A stretch of 64,000 bases of DNA from Nocardia ninae NBRC 108245. GTDB taxonomy: Bacteria > Actinomycetota > Actinomycetes > Mycobacteriales > Mycobacteriaceae. Under the pieces are notes generated by a model, which ran no database searches, was not told the origin of the DNA, and was given only the letters and a program-made list of their open reading frames with translations. Location: positions 1-64,000 of the forward strand of contig NZ_BJXA01000033.1 of the NCBI RefSeq assembly GCF_007990755.1, given 5' to 3'. Made by a program: the position numbers and the translations under genes. Below are positions 50,710 to 60,835 of the stretch, in pieces. Within the stretch, counting starts at the first letter, position 1. Every line of letters starts with the position of its first letter.

Positions 50710-51396
50710 TCATGCGCGTGGATGCCGCTCGGGCACGGGCAGCCAGCCGTCCTCCACTGCCCGCTTGTACAGGTCGGTCTTGGTCGGCGCCGGACGTCCC
50801 GCGTCGGCGTACTTCTGGCGGATGCGGCCGAGGTAGTCGTTGACCGTCTGTTCGGACAGGCCGGTCAATCGCGCGACCCGGGAGGCTTTCTCGCCGGACG
50901 CGTAGAGCGTGAGTACCTCTTCCTGACGCGGGCTCAGGCCCACGTCGGACAACTGCGGGTCGCCGTCGATGGCGGCCGCCCAGTCGGTGGTCACCACCTG
51001 TTCACCGGACGCCGCGCGGCGCACGGCCGCGACCACGGTCTGCACGTCCTCGGACTTGCGCACCACACCGAGCACACCGGCCCGCGCGGCGGAGCGCACG
51101 AGGAACGCGTTGTCCGCGCCGGTGAAGATCAGCACCTCGATGCCACGGTCGCGCAGTGCGCGCACGTTGTCCTCGGGTGTCGACCCATCGGCCAATCGCA
51201 GATCGAGGACGACCAGGTCCAGTTGCGGTAGATCCTGAGCGGCGGCCAATAATTCCGGCACCGTGCCCGCGGTCAGCACCAGGTCGAGATCGGGTTCGGG
51301 CGCGAGCATTGCGGCCAGTCCGATCGCTACTGATTCGTGGTCTTCGACCACTCCGATCCGGCGCGGTGCGTTATTGCCCCCTTCGGCCAACGTCAC
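50710..51396 (-). CDS. LuxR-family response regulator
   Basis: 228 residues. Receiver domain with VEDHESVAIGL and phosphoacceptor Asp in LDLVVLDLRLADG; C-terminal LuxR helix-turn-helix LSPRQEEVLTLYASGEKASRVARLTGLSEQTVNDYLGRIRQKY. First gene of the three-gene signalling operon. GTG 51396 with GGAGA at seven bases is preferred over the longer frame. Confidence 0.92.
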   Translation of the reverse strand: MTLAEGGNNAPRRIGVVEDHESVAIGLAAMLAPEPDLDLVLTAGTVPELLAAAQDLPQLDLVVLDLRLADGSTPEDNVRALRDRGIEVLIFTGADNAFLVRSAARAGVLGVVRKSEDVQTVVAAVRRAASGEQVVTTDWAAAIDGDPQLSDVGLSPRQEEVLTLYASGEKASRVARLTGLSEQTVNDYLGRIRQKYADAGRPAPTKTDLYKRAVEDGWLPVPERHPRA

Positions 51397-51561
51397 CTGA
51401 AATCTCCATTCCCGAGCAAACTCGTCACATCCCCACCGCAACAACGTTCTGCCAGTATGCCGGGCCGAAGCACCGAATGGTCAGACACCAGAAATCGGGG
51501 CCGTTCCACATTCGACCTCGGCAGAGATTGTCACTGCCAGCTATTTCGGGGACAAAAACTG

Positions 51562-52017
51562 TCAGGTACCCATCACGTGTGCGGCAATGGTCGCGCCCAG
51601 CTCCCAACACCGTTGGATGTCGTCCTTGCTCGGCGCGCCGGACACGATAACCGGTGCGGCCGCCTGCTCCCAGCCGAGGCCGGTGGTGACGCGTTCGATG
51701 CCGCGTTCAGCGCCTTCGGTGCCCTCGTTCCCGTGCAGGTAGCAACCGAACGGTCGGCCGCGGGTGGAATCGAGGCAGGGGTAGTAGAACGTGTCGAACG
51801 CATGCTTCAGCGCACCGGACATGTAGCCCAGATTCGCCGGGGTGCCGAGCAGAAAACCATTGGCTGCCAGCACATCCGACGCAGTGACGGACAGTGCCGC
51901 GCGACGCACGACGGTCACGCCTTCGATCTCCGGATCGGTCGCGCCGGACACCACCGCCTCGAACATCGCCTGCATGTGCGGGGACGGCGTGTGATGGATG
52001 ATCAGCAACTGCGCCAC
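51562..52017 (-). CDS. Flavodoxin-like NADPH-dependent FMN reductase family protein
   Basis: 151 residues. Flavodoxin fold: IHHTPSPHMQAM near the N-terminus, GFLLGTPANLGYMSGALKHAFDTFYY (flavin-binding loop) and CYLHGNEGTEGAERG. Probably an FMN-dependent quinone or flavin reductase. In principle it could supply reduced flavin, but it is too far from the cluster to assign that. Confidence 0.85.
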   Translation of the reverse strand: MAQLLIIHHTPSPHMQAMFEAVVSGATDPEIEGVTVVRRAALSVTASDVLAANGFLLGTPANLGYMSGALKHAFDTFYYPCLDSTRGRPFGCYLHGNEGTEGAERGIERVTTGLGWEQAAAPVIVSGAPSKDDIQRCWELGATIAAHVMGT

Positions 52018-52396
52018 ACGAGGATCTTAGTGCGCGCCACGCGGTGCACCGGTGGGCACCGGTCGGCGCGGCCGGTCCGGGGCGGGCTGCCAATCTTTGC
52101 TCCAATCGGCGCGTCGAGTGGCGCGCGGATTGCGGTCGAAGTATTCGCAATCCCGCATGATGGCTCGGCCGCCCGTTGCACGCCTTGCGTGAAACATCCT
52201 CGGGTGAGAGAAATTTCACCTGTTCACCGGTCTTGACCCGGACAATTCGGCGACCGGTGTACCGCGCGGGTTGCGCCGAATTCCGCCGGATCCACTGGCG
52301 CCAACACCCTCTAATGCGCCTAACGCAGCGTCTCGTCGCTCGAATTTCGCGAAGGCGGGAGCGGTCGTGCGGCTGGAGCTGGGGAGCGGTGCGAAT
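52018..52396. other. Intergenic stretch, nothing assigned
   Basis: 379 bases between two minus-strand genes. Frames are short and unsupported. No terminator or RNA seen. Confidence 0.45.
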
Positions 52397-52906
52397 CTAA
52401 CGCCCTTGGTCGCGTTCGAGTTTCTCCAGCGCGACCGCGCGGCGCATGGTGGCGCGGGCTCGGGTGCGGTCACCGGCGTAGTCGTAGGCGCGGGCCAGGC
52501 GATAGGAGACGCGCCAGTTGTCGGGGTCGGCTTCCCATTCGGTTTTGACCTGGGCGAACAGCGCGTCGGCGGCGTCGCGTTCGATCCGGCCGGACGGGCG
52601 GCGGGGCAGGTCGGAGGTGTCCAGTTCGCGGCCCTCCTCGTGGATGCGGCGGGCCAGGTGCTGGTGGGCCAGGGCGGCGCGGACGGTGGCTGCGACCACC
52701 CAGACGCCGACGAACGGCAGGATGAGCACGCCGATGCCGATGAGGATCGCGGCGATGTCACCGGACCCGATGAGGCTGAACGAGATTCGGCCGAGGAGCA
52801 GGAAGTAGAAGCCGAGCACCAGGACGAGCGCGGCGAGCAGCGCGACGACCTTGACGACTTCCCTGTTCTGTCCGCTGCCGTCGGCGGCGGAGTCCGCGGC
52901 GTTCAC
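52397..52906 (-). CDS. Membrane protein with TPR-like tail
   Basis: 169 residues. Two membrane helices (about 20-75) followed by a soluble helical part with WRVSYRLARAYDYAGDRTRARATMRRAVAL, which looks like a single TPR. Found just downstream of dapB in related genomes. Function unknown. Confidence 0.8.
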   Translation of the reverse strand: MNAADSAADGSGQNREVVKVVALLAALVLVLGFYFLLLGRISFSLIGSGDIAAILIGIGVLILPFVGVWVVAATVRAALAHQHLARRIHEEGRELDTSDLPRRPSGRIERDAADALFAQVKTEWEADPDNWRVSYRLARAYDYAGDRTRARATMRRAVALEKLERDQGR

Positions 52907-52943
52907 GCGCGCACCTCGCCTGCGGCGTGGGCCGCGTACCTGT

Positions 52944-53774
<831 letters not shown>

Positions 53775-53825
53775 CTATATGCGCATGTTTGCGATGGGGT
53801 GCACCTCTGCCCTACCGTCGCGGGC

Positions 53826-54647
53826 GTGACTTCGATTCATCAGCGGGCAGCGGATTTCCTACGGACGCACGACAGTAAGAACCTTGGTGTCGGGCAGCAT
53901 GATTGGCGGTACTACACCGGCGGCGCGGGGGATCCGGTACTGCTGCTCAGCGGTGGCGCGGGAATCGGTATCAGCTGGCTCGACGTGGCGAGCGCACTGA
54001 TTCCGCGGTTCCGGACCATCGCTCCCGACTACCCGTCGGGTGTCGGGTCCGTTGCCGCGCTGGTCGACGGTGTGGTCGCGGTGCTCGATGCCGAGGGGGT
54101 CGATCGGGCGCATGTGGTCGGGCAGTCGGCGGGGGGCATGTTCGCAGAACTCCTATCGCGTCGGGCGCCGGATCGGGTCCGGTCGCTGACCTTGTCGAGT
54201 ACCGGGTTGTACGGGCCGGAGGATGTGGACCGGCTGCGGATGCGGGTCGAAACCACCGTGGCGACACCGTGGCCGGAGACGCAGGCGGCGATTCGTACCG
54301 CGCTGCACAGCACCTGGGCGGACTCCGATGAGGCCGAGTTCTGGATCGAGCAGGTGGTGGCGGCCACCGATGCGGCGGGCAGTGCGGGTGCCGCCAATTC
54401 CTATCGGCTGTTGCTGGAGCTCGCCGAGGGGGTGGACGAGCTCATGCGCGGTTCCGCCTGGTCCGGACCCACCTTGATCTTCCGAGCGGACGACGATCCG
54501 CTGATCACCAGCACCCACACCGGACGCTTACGCGACCTGCACCCGGGCTGTGAATTCCGCACCTTCGCGGAGGGTGGCCATTCCCTGCTGATCAGTCGAA
54601 CCGCGGACTACGTCGCCACGGTGACCGAATTCCTCAGCCGCACCTAG
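53826..54647 (+). CDS. Alpha/beta-hydrolase
   Basis: 273 residues. Oxyanion loop LLSGGAGIG, nucleophile elbow GQSAGG, acid in FRADDDPLI and final His in AEGGHSLLIS. Intact catalytic triad; substrate unknown. GTG at 53826 taken from the first codon fitting the family N-terminus. Its TAG abuts the VapC stop on the other strand. Confidence 0.88.
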   Translation: MTSIHQRAADFLRTHDSKNLGVGQHDWRYYTGGAGDPVLLLSGGAGIGISWLDVASALIPRFRTIAPDYPSGVGSVAALVDGVVAVLDAEGVDRAHVVGQSAGGMFAELLSRRAPDRVRSLTLSSTGLYGPEDVDRLRMRVETTVATPWPETQAAIRTALHSTWADSDEAEFWIEQVVAATDAAGSAGAANSYRLLLELAEGVDELMRGSAWSGPTLIFRADDDPLITSTHTGRLRDLHPGCEFRTFAEGGHSLLISRTADYVATVTEFLSRT

Positions 54648-55070
54648 CTATTCCCGCCATGGACACAGCACCTGCACTCCCGTGCCACGAAAGTCCTTCT
54701 CGTTGCGCGTGACGACGGCGAGTCCGTGTGCTTCCGCGGTTGCCGCAATGAGCGCGTCCACGGCGTCGACCCGATGCCCAGCGCCTTCGGCTCTGGCGCG
54801 GATGCGACCCCACGCCTGCGCGACACCGAGGTCGATCGGCAGTAGTCGCGCGTCGAATCGGTCGGTGACCTGGTCGGACAGCCACGTGGTCAAGCGCGCC
54901 TTGCGCCGCCCGTTGGACATCCGGTCGACGCCTCGGCGGATCTCCCCGATCGTGATGACGCTCAGGAACATTCGTTCCTCGTCGGCGTCGTGCAGCCATT
55001 CGATCAGTCCGGGGTCCGGGCGGGGTTTGATCCATTCCGAGACGGCGTTCGTGTCCAGCAGGTAGCCCAT
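54648..55070 (-). CDS. vapC: VapC-type PIN-domain toxin
   Basis: 140 residues. PIN domain with acidic residues: LLDTNAVSEW, ITIGEIRRGVD, VDAVDALIAATAEAHGLAVVTRNEKDF. An RNase toxin of a type II toxin-antitoxin pair. ATG at 55070 lies 20 bases after the antitoxin stop. Confidence 0.93.
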   Translation of the reverse strand: MGYLLDTNAVSEWIKPRPDPGLIEWLHDADEERMFLSVITIGEIRRGVDRMSNGRRKARLTTWLSDQVTDRFDARLLPIDLGVAQAWGRIRARAEGAGHRVDAVDALIAATAEAHGLAVVTRNEKDFRGTGVQVLCPWRE

Positions 55071-55090
55071 CGGCTCGTCCTCGACGGCCC

Positions 55091-55372
55091 TCACAGGGTC
55101 ACGTCGCGGTGCTGCGGATCCGTCCTGTCCCGGGTCACGACCAGCTCCGGGTCGCGTAGGGGGGAATCGGCGAAGAACTCGGCCAGGCTGCCCTGTCGCG
55201 CGTTCCGGCGCCGCCACTCGTCGATCGGTACGACAACGGCGACCTCACGTCCATGCTTGCTGATCACCTGCGGTCCCTCCCGTTCCACCGTGTCGATCAA
55301 CTCGGACAACCTGGCCTTCGCGTCGGCGAGAGGCCATGCGACATCTGGTCGCTCCGACCGCTTTCGTGCCAT
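55091..55372 (-). CDS. Phd/YefM-type antitoxin
   Basis: 93 residues. N-terminal DNA-binding Phd fold AWPLADAKARLSELIDTVEREGPQVISKHGREVAVVVP and a charged C-terminus that would wrap the toxin. Partner of the adjacent VapC. ATG 55372; a GTG seven codons upstream (55393) is possible. Confidence 0.92.
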   Translation of the reverse strand: MARKRSERPDVAWPLADAKARLSELIDTVEREGPQVISKHGREVAVVVPIDEWRRRNARQGSLAEFFADSPLRDPELVVTRDRTDPQHRDVTL

Positions 55373-55545
55373 CTGATCACCCGTTTCGACCACTTTGACT
55401 ATTCTGGTCAGTTCAGCGTACCTATCGGGTCGCTGCGGCGCCAGACCTGGTGGGGGGCGTTTTTTACAGCAACCCGTGTGGTCACGGGTGGACTACTCGC
55501 CGGTCGGTTCATCGCCACGGTGGACGCCGACCGAACGGTGTCTCA

Positions 55546-56658
55546 TCAGTCGAAAACGATGACCTGTCGCAGGGCATGACCCGCGGCGAGTTCGTCCATG
55601 GCGTGGTTGATGTCGTCGAGGCCGATGTGTGCGGACACCAGACGTTCGACGGGCAAGCGGCCTTCGCGCCACATCCGGACATAGGTCGGAATGTCGCGGG
55701 CGGGGACGGCCGAGCCCAAGTAGCTGCCGACGATCGAACGCCCCTGCGCGACAAGGCCCAGCGGTGAAATGCTGGCCCGAGCGTCCGGGGAGGGCAGACC
55801 CACGGTCACCGTGGTACCACCGGGAGCCGTTGCGGCGACAGCGGTTTCGAAGGCCCGGACGTTTCCCGCGGCCTCCACCACGATCTCCGCTTGCACACCC
55901 GACTCGGCCACCTGCGCCGGCGTGTACGCCGCGGTGGCACCCAATTCCTTTGCCAGGGCCAGCTTCTCCGGAACAGTGTCCACCGCGATGACCTCGTGAC
56001 CGTCGGCCGCCAACGACACCGCGACCAGCACCGCCGCCATGCCGACCCCACCCAGCCCGACCACCATGATCCGGTCCCCCGGCCCCGGTTTCGCCGAATT
56101 CAGCAGTGCGCCACCGCCGGTCAGCACCGCACAGCCGAGTACGGCCGCCACCTCGGGCGGCACGTCGTCGTCCACCGGCACCACCGACCTGCGGTCCACC
56201 ACCGCGTGCGTCGCGAAGGCGGACACCCCGAGATGATGGTGCACCTCGGCACCGTCGCGGCTCAGCCGTCGCCCGCCGCCGAGCAGTTCGCCGGCGTTGT
56301 TGGCGACACTGCCCGGTACGCACGGCGTCCGGCCGTCGGTCGCGCACCCCGCGCATTCGCCGCAGCGCGGCAGGAAGGTCATCACCACGCGCTGCCCGAT
56401 CGCGAGATCGCTGCCGCCCGGACCGATCGCCTCGACCCGCCCCGCCGCCTCGTGGCCGAGCAGCATCGGCACCGGCCGCACCCGATTACCGTCGACCACC
56501 GACAGGTCCGAATGGCACAGCCCGGCCGCCTCGATCCGCACCAGCAGCTCCCCCGCCGCCGGCTCGCCGAGCTCCAACTCACCCACACTTATCGGCGCCG
56601 ACTCGGCGAACGGCACGGGCGCCGCGATCCGCTCCAGGACCGCCCCACGAATCTTCAT
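55546..56658 (-). CDS. Zinc-dependent alcohol dehydrogenase (class III-like MDR)
   Basis: 370 residues. Catalytic zinc ligands in AGLCHSDLS and GHEAAG, structural zinc cluster CGECAGCATDGRTPC and GLGGVGMAAV Rossmann loop. NAD-dependent oxidation of an alcohol or a mycothiol-linked adduct; substrate unknown. ATG at 56658. Confidence 0.92.
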   Translation of the reverse strand: MKIRGAVLERIAAPVPFAESAPISVGELELGEPAAGELLVRIEAAGLCHSDLSVVDGNRVRPVPMLLGHEAAGRVEAIGPGGSDLAIGQRVVMTFLPRCGECAGCATDGRTPCVPGSVANNAGELLGGGRRLSRDGAEVHHHLGVSAFATHAVVDRRSVVPVDDDVPPEVAAVLGCAVLTGGGALLNSAKPGPGDRIMVVGLGGVGMAAVLVAVSLAADGHEVIAVDTVPEKLALAKELGATAAYTPAQVAESGVQAEIVVEAAGNVRAFETAVAATAPGGTTVTVGLPSPDARASISPLGLVAQGRSIVGSYLGSAVPARDIPTYVRMWREGRLPVERLVSAHIGLDDINHAMDELAAGHALRQVIVFD

Positions 56659-56703
56659 TCCGCCGACGCTACCGTCCACGCTGTCCCAGGCACAGGGGCC
56701 GAG

Positions 56704-58098
56704 CTAGCGCACCCGCTCGGCGACCCTGGTGGCGCGGTAGAGCAACCATTCCAGGGGTCCGCGGTGGAAGAAGCGGGACCAGCAATACGCGAACATCATG
56801 ATGATCGCACTCAATCCGAGCAGCACCGGGAGCGAACCGGCGGGCAGCACATCGAAGCCGAGCGCGGCGATGGCGGCGACGTGGAACACGTAGGCGGTCA
56901 ACGCCATGCTGCCGACCGCGATCAAGGGCGTGGCCACCCGAAGGAACCGCCGGGATCCGTCGCATGCGGCCAGGCAGGCGATGAGCACCGCGAGCGCAAC
57001 GCCGGTGTTGCCGACGATCGACAGGGTGGTCTCGCTGTGCGGCATCGCGCTCAGCTGATATCGCCAGCCTGCCGGATCCTCGGCCATGTCGGACCACCAG
57101 GGCGCGCGCATAATTCCCGGCGGCGTTGTCGCGGACGCGAAATGCAACGCCACTGCGGAACCGCCGTAGCCGAGCGTCGCCAAGCCGAGACCGGTGGCCG
57201 CGAGCCGAACGCGAATCACCTTGTCCGCCAAGTCGAGTCGAGCGACAGCCATGCCCGCGACGACGAACGGCAACCAGCTGAGCGCCGGGTAGCTGCCGGT
57301 CAGTAACAGCCCGACCACCCCGTCATTGCTGCTGCTCGGATCACCGCGCCCGCTCAACCAGGCGAGCGGATCGGACCGGGTGACAGCGGCGGTCCACCCG
57401 GAGTCGGTGGCCATCACCACTGCCACAATTTGCGGGAGCACCAGCGCGCTCACCACCGCCACCACGGCCAACGTGCCCGCACGCAACCGGGCCAGCGGCA
57501 GCGCCAGCAGGAAGTACAACCCGTAGTAGGCCAGAATCACCTCGACCTTGGTTCCCGACGCGGTCAGCGCGGTACCGAGCACCAGCAGAATCACCGCCCG
57601 GATCAGTATCTTCACCCGTGCCTGCCGCCCCGCCTGCCCCGTCTTCGGCACCCGGCGCCCGGTGATCAGCAGAATCGAGAATCCCGCCAAGAACGCGAAC
57701 AACGCCGAAGACCGCCCGTGCGTCACCTCCATGGCGAACCCGAGGACACCACCCCGCCCAGGCTCCGGACCCACGTGCGCCGCATACATCCCGAGCACCG
57801 CCAGCCCCCGCGCAAGATCCACCCCCACCAACCGCACACCGGCCCGGACGTGATCATCCACCAACACCGTGGCCCCCGGCCGCACCGTATCCCCGACTCC
57901 TCCTGCGCCTACCGCCCCTTCGACCAGCGGGGTATCGCCGACCCGCAATGCGTCGCCCGTCCGCGCGCTAATGCCGACCTGCGATGCTTCGCCCGCCCGC
58001 GCGGCATCGCCGAGCCACACCGCGCCTTCAGTCCCCACCGCGCCTTCAGCCCGCACGGTATCGGCAGCCTTGGTGTTGCCGGCCCGCACCTGCGTCAT
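56704..58098 (-). CDS. DUF418 membrane protein with repeat-like N-terminal extension
   Basis: 464 residues from ATG 58098. Family start RLVGVDLARGLAVLGMYAAH is at about residue 80, followed by ten or so membrane helices and the conserved DUF418 C-terminus. The first 75 residues are a Gly/Ala/Val/Asp-rich array (AVGTEGAVWLGDAARAGEAS...) of imperfect repeats that is not part of the family. The array may not be translated, in which case the true start is nearer the conserved part. Function of DUF418 proteins is unknown. Confidence 0.75.
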   Translation of the reverse strand: MTQVRAGNTKAADTVRAEGAVGTEGAVWLGDAARAGEASQVGISARTGDALRVGDTPLVEGAVGAGGVGDTVRPGATVLVDDHVRAGVRLVGVDLARGLAVLGMYAAHVGPEPGRGGVLGFAMEVTHGRSSALFAFLAGFSILLITGRRVPKTGQAGRQARVKILIRAVILLVLGTALTASGTKVEVILAYYGLYFLLALPLARLRAGTLAVVAVVSALVLPQIVAVVMATDSGWTAAVTRSDPLAWLSGRGDPSSSNDGVVGLLLTGSYPALSWLPFVVAGMAVARLDLADKVIRVRLAATGLGLATLGYGGSAVALHFASATTPPGIMRAPWWSDMAEDPAGWRYQLSAMPHSETTLSIVGNTGVALAVLIACLAACDGSRRFLRVATPLIAVGSMALTAYVFHVAAIAALGFDVLPAGSLPVLLGLSAIIMMFAYCWSRFFHRGPLEWLLYRATRVAERVR

Positions 58099-58489
58099 CG
58101 ACCCACGCTGCGCCGCGTAGCAGCACCAGCCCTCGCGGCGTGCAGAACCTGCGGCTTCACCAGCCCCGCGGGATCGCCAACCCACACGCCGCCACCAACC
58201 CACACCACCTCGCCGGCCCGTGCCGGATCGCCCACCCCTGCGGACTGACCAACCCATACAGCAGACTCTGCCGAAATCACGTTGTGCCCCATCGCTTCAG
58301 CGTCGACGGCAGCGCGCCCGTGCGGTATCCGACAAGCGTCCGAACCAGCTCCCCTAGTCGGTGATTCGCCACCCGCCGACCGGCTGGACCGACCCCGCCG
58401 ATCGGCTACCCGAACCCCTCCCGGTCGGGTGTGCCCAGCACCCGGATCTAGGCTCACGGACAGGTGCGGTGACGGAGGAGGTGTGGCGG

Positions 58490-59137
58490 GTGATTCGGGT
58501 GGTGGTCGTGGATGACGAGGCGCTGGTGCGGTCCGGTTTCGAGCTGATTCTGAATGCGGCCGCCGACATCGAGGTGGTGGCGACGGCGACCGGGCCGGCG
58601 GCGGTAGCGGCGGTCACGGCGGCGCGGCCGGATGTGGTGCTGCTCGATATCCGGATGCCCGACGTCGACGGGTTGACGGTGCTGCGCCAGCTGCGTGCCA
58701 TGGCGGACCCGCCGGCGGTCGCGATGCTGACGACCTTCGACACCGATGACTACATTCTGTCCGCATTGCGTTCCGGCGCAGCGGGTTTCGTACTCAAAGA
58801 CACCGAGCCCGAACAACTGGCACAGCTGACCCGCACCCTCGCCGCGGGCGGCGTCGTGCTGTCGCCGAAGGTCTCGGCCGCGTTGTTGCGCAACGCCGAA
58901 CCCGCCACCGCCGCCGATATCGACGCGGACGCGGCGCGCGTCGAACGGCTCACCGATCGGGAACGCGCGGTGCTCGTGCTGATCGCCGAGGGCCTGTCGA
59001 ACGCCGAGATCGGTCAGCGGATGCACCTGAGCGTGGGCACGATCAAGGATCACGTCAGCGCGATCTTCACCAAGTTGCGGGTGAGCAGCCGCGTGCAGGC
59101 GGCGTTGCTCGCGCAACGAGCGGGACTCCTGTCGTGA
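58490..59137 (+). CDS. LuxR-family response regulator (second system)
   Basis: 215 residues. Receiver with VVDDEALVRSG and Asp in LLDIRMPDVDG; LuxR helix-turn-helix LTDRERAVLVLIAEGLSNAEIGQRMHLSVGTIKDHV. GTG 58490 has GGAGGAGG eight bases upstream. The stop overlaps the kinase start. Confidence 0.94.
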   Translation: MIRVVVVDDEALVRSGFELILNAAADIEVVATATGPAAVAAVTAARPDVVLLDIRMPDVDGLTVLRQLRAMADPPAVAMLTTFDTDDYILSALRSGAAGFVLKDTEPEQLAQLTRTLAAGGVVLSPKVSAALLRNAEPATAADIDADAARVERLTDRERAVLVLIAEGLSNAEIGQRMHLSVGTIKDHVSAIFTKLRVSSRVQAALLAQRAGLLS

Positions 59138-60216
59138 ACCGGCCCCCGCCGTGGCTGATCGACCTCGCGCTGGTCGCGGTGGCGGTGGCCGACGTCCTCG
59201 CCGATGGCGAAGTCACCTCGCGCGTCGAGCTCGTCGCGGCCGCTGTCGCCTGCGCAGCCTTGCTGCTGCGCCGCCGCTTTCCCCTGTTGGTCTTCGCGTC
59301 GACGCTGCCCGCGAGCTTGCTGCTCGCCATTCTCGCCGCGCCCGCGATCGCGCTGTACTCGCTGGCCGAACGCACGACCAACCGCGCGCTGCTGTTCGGG
59401 TCCGTACTCGCCACTTCGATTGCCGTGTCCATACCGTGGCCGCCCGGCGAGTACGTCGGGCAGCGGGACATCATCACCGCCTTTGCCTACGCGCTGGCCT
59501 GGGCGGGCGCCCCGGTGCTGCTCGGCCAACTCGTGCGGACCCGCCGCGATCTGTCCGCCCGGTTGGTCGAGATCGAGGAGGCGCGCGACCACGAACGGCG
59601 ACTGCACGCCCAGGCGGTACTGGCGCGGGAACGCGCGCAGATCGGACGCGAAATGCACGATGTGGTCGCCCATCAGGTCAGTTTGATCGCCGTGCGCGCG
59701 GGCGCGCTCCAGGTCGCGGCCACCGACGCCGACGCGGCCGAGGCGGCGCGCACCATCCGCAGGCTCAGCGTCGACACACTGGACGAACTCCGCCACATGG
59801 TCACCCTGCTGCGCGCCGCAGGCGGCCAGAGCACCGAGCTCACCCCGCAGCCGACGCTCGCGGATCTGCGAAAGTTGCTCGACGCCAGCGGCATTCGGGT
59901 AGAGCTGCGCGGCGATCTGCCCGATGAGCTCAGCGCGCCTGGCCAGCGCACCGTCTATCGCACGGTGCAGGAGGCGCTCACCAACGTCCGCAAGCACGCA
60001 CCGGGCGCGACCGCCACCGTCGAGCTCTGGCACGACGGTGACCATTTCGGCGTCACGGTTCGCAATACCGAGCCGACCAGGCCTGCGGTGCCCCTGCCGA
60101 GCTCCCGGCACGGATTGGTCGGACTGGCCGAGCGGGCCGAACTCCTCGGTGGCAGTTTCGAATCCGGTCCGACCAGCGATCGTGGCTATCGCGTCGCGCT
60201 ACGCCTGCCGCGCTGA
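59134..60216 (+). CDS. DesK/NarX-type sensor histidine kinase
   Basis: 360 residues. Four or more membrane helices, HisKA_3 box GREMHDVVAHQVSL, N box VQEALTNVRKHA and G box region GLVGLAERAELLGG. Cognate kinase of the regulator with which it overlaps by 4 bases (GTGA). Signal unknown. Confidence 0.93.
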   Translation: MNRPPPWLIDLALVAVAVADVLADGEVTSRVELVAAAVACAALLLRRRFPLLVFASTLPASLLLAILAAPAIALYSLAERTTNRALLFGSVLATSIAVSIPWPPGEYVGQRDIITAFAYALAWAGAPVLLGQLVRTRRDLSARLVEIEEARDHERRLHAQAVLARERAQIGREMHDVVAHQVSLIAVRAGALQVAATDADAAEAARTIRRLSVDTLDELRHMVTLLRAAGGQSTELTPQPTLADLRKLLDASGIRVELRGDLPDELSAPGQRTVYRTVQEALTNVRKHAPGATATVELWHDGDHFGVTVRNTEPTRPAVPLPSSRHGLVGLAERAELLGGSFESGPTSDRGYRVALRLPR

Positions 60217-60357
60217 AACGAAACATGGTCTGGGTCACTCGATACTGGCGACATCCATGGGATGTTTGCTAGCGTCTTCGACCGTGACGGTGCTCCCGTT
60301 GGCCGCCTTGTACCGAGCCCGGGGTCGGGACCGTCACCGCACAAGGAGAAAATTCCA

Positions 60358-60753
60358 CTGTCAGTACAGTTCAATCACACCATTGTCGGTTGCCACGATA
60401 GTCGAGTGACCGCCGAATTCTGGGCAGACATTCTGGGCGCGGAACTCGGGGCCGAATGGGGCCCGTTCATTCCGCTCCCGCTGGATAATTCGGTCACTTT
60501 CGATTTCGCGAATGTGCCACCGCATGTCACCGAGATTCAGCCGCAGCATTACGCATTCCTGATCTCCGAGCCCGAATTCGACGCGGCCTACGCCAAGATC
60601 CAGCGCTACAAACTGGACCATTGGGCCGATCCGCGTCAGCAGGGCGTCAACGAGATCAATCACAATGACGGCGGCCGGGGCGTCTACTTTTTGGATCCCA
60701 ACGGTCACTTCATGGAATTGATCACCGTCCCGTACGGTGGCTGGCCCAGCTGA
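60358..60753 (+). CDS. VOC-family protein, possibly with CTG start
   Basis: 131 residues. Glyoxalase fold with metal-site histidines: VQFNHTIVGCHD, HYAFLISEPEFDAAYAKI and GRGVYFLDPNGHFMELIT. The family usually starts at this position. AAGGAG at 60343-60348 precedes CTG TCA GTA CAG with no ATG, GTG or TTG in between, so CTG is the likely start; a longer frame from 60262 has no family support. Confidence 0.8.
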   Translation: MSVQFNHTIVGCHDSRVTAEFWADILGAELGAEWGPFIPLPLDNSVTFDFANVPPHVTEIQPQHYAFLISEPEFDAAYAKIQRYKLDHWADPRQQGVNEINHNDGGRGVYFLDPNGHFMELITVPYGGWPS

Positions 60754-60761
60754 AAGGTCTA

Positions 60762-60789
60762 GGGGCGGCGTCCACCCGGACGCCGCCCC
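60762..60789. terminator. Bidirectional intrinsic terminator
   Basis: GGGGCGGCGTCC, loop ACCC, GGACGCCGCCCC followed by TCCTT: a perfect 12-bp stem between the convergent VOC and pentapeptide-repeat genes. Confidence 0.88.
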
Positions 60790-60835
60790 TCCTTCTTGAT
60801 CAAGTGCGCGGATGAGGCTCCCCTACGCGCAACCC

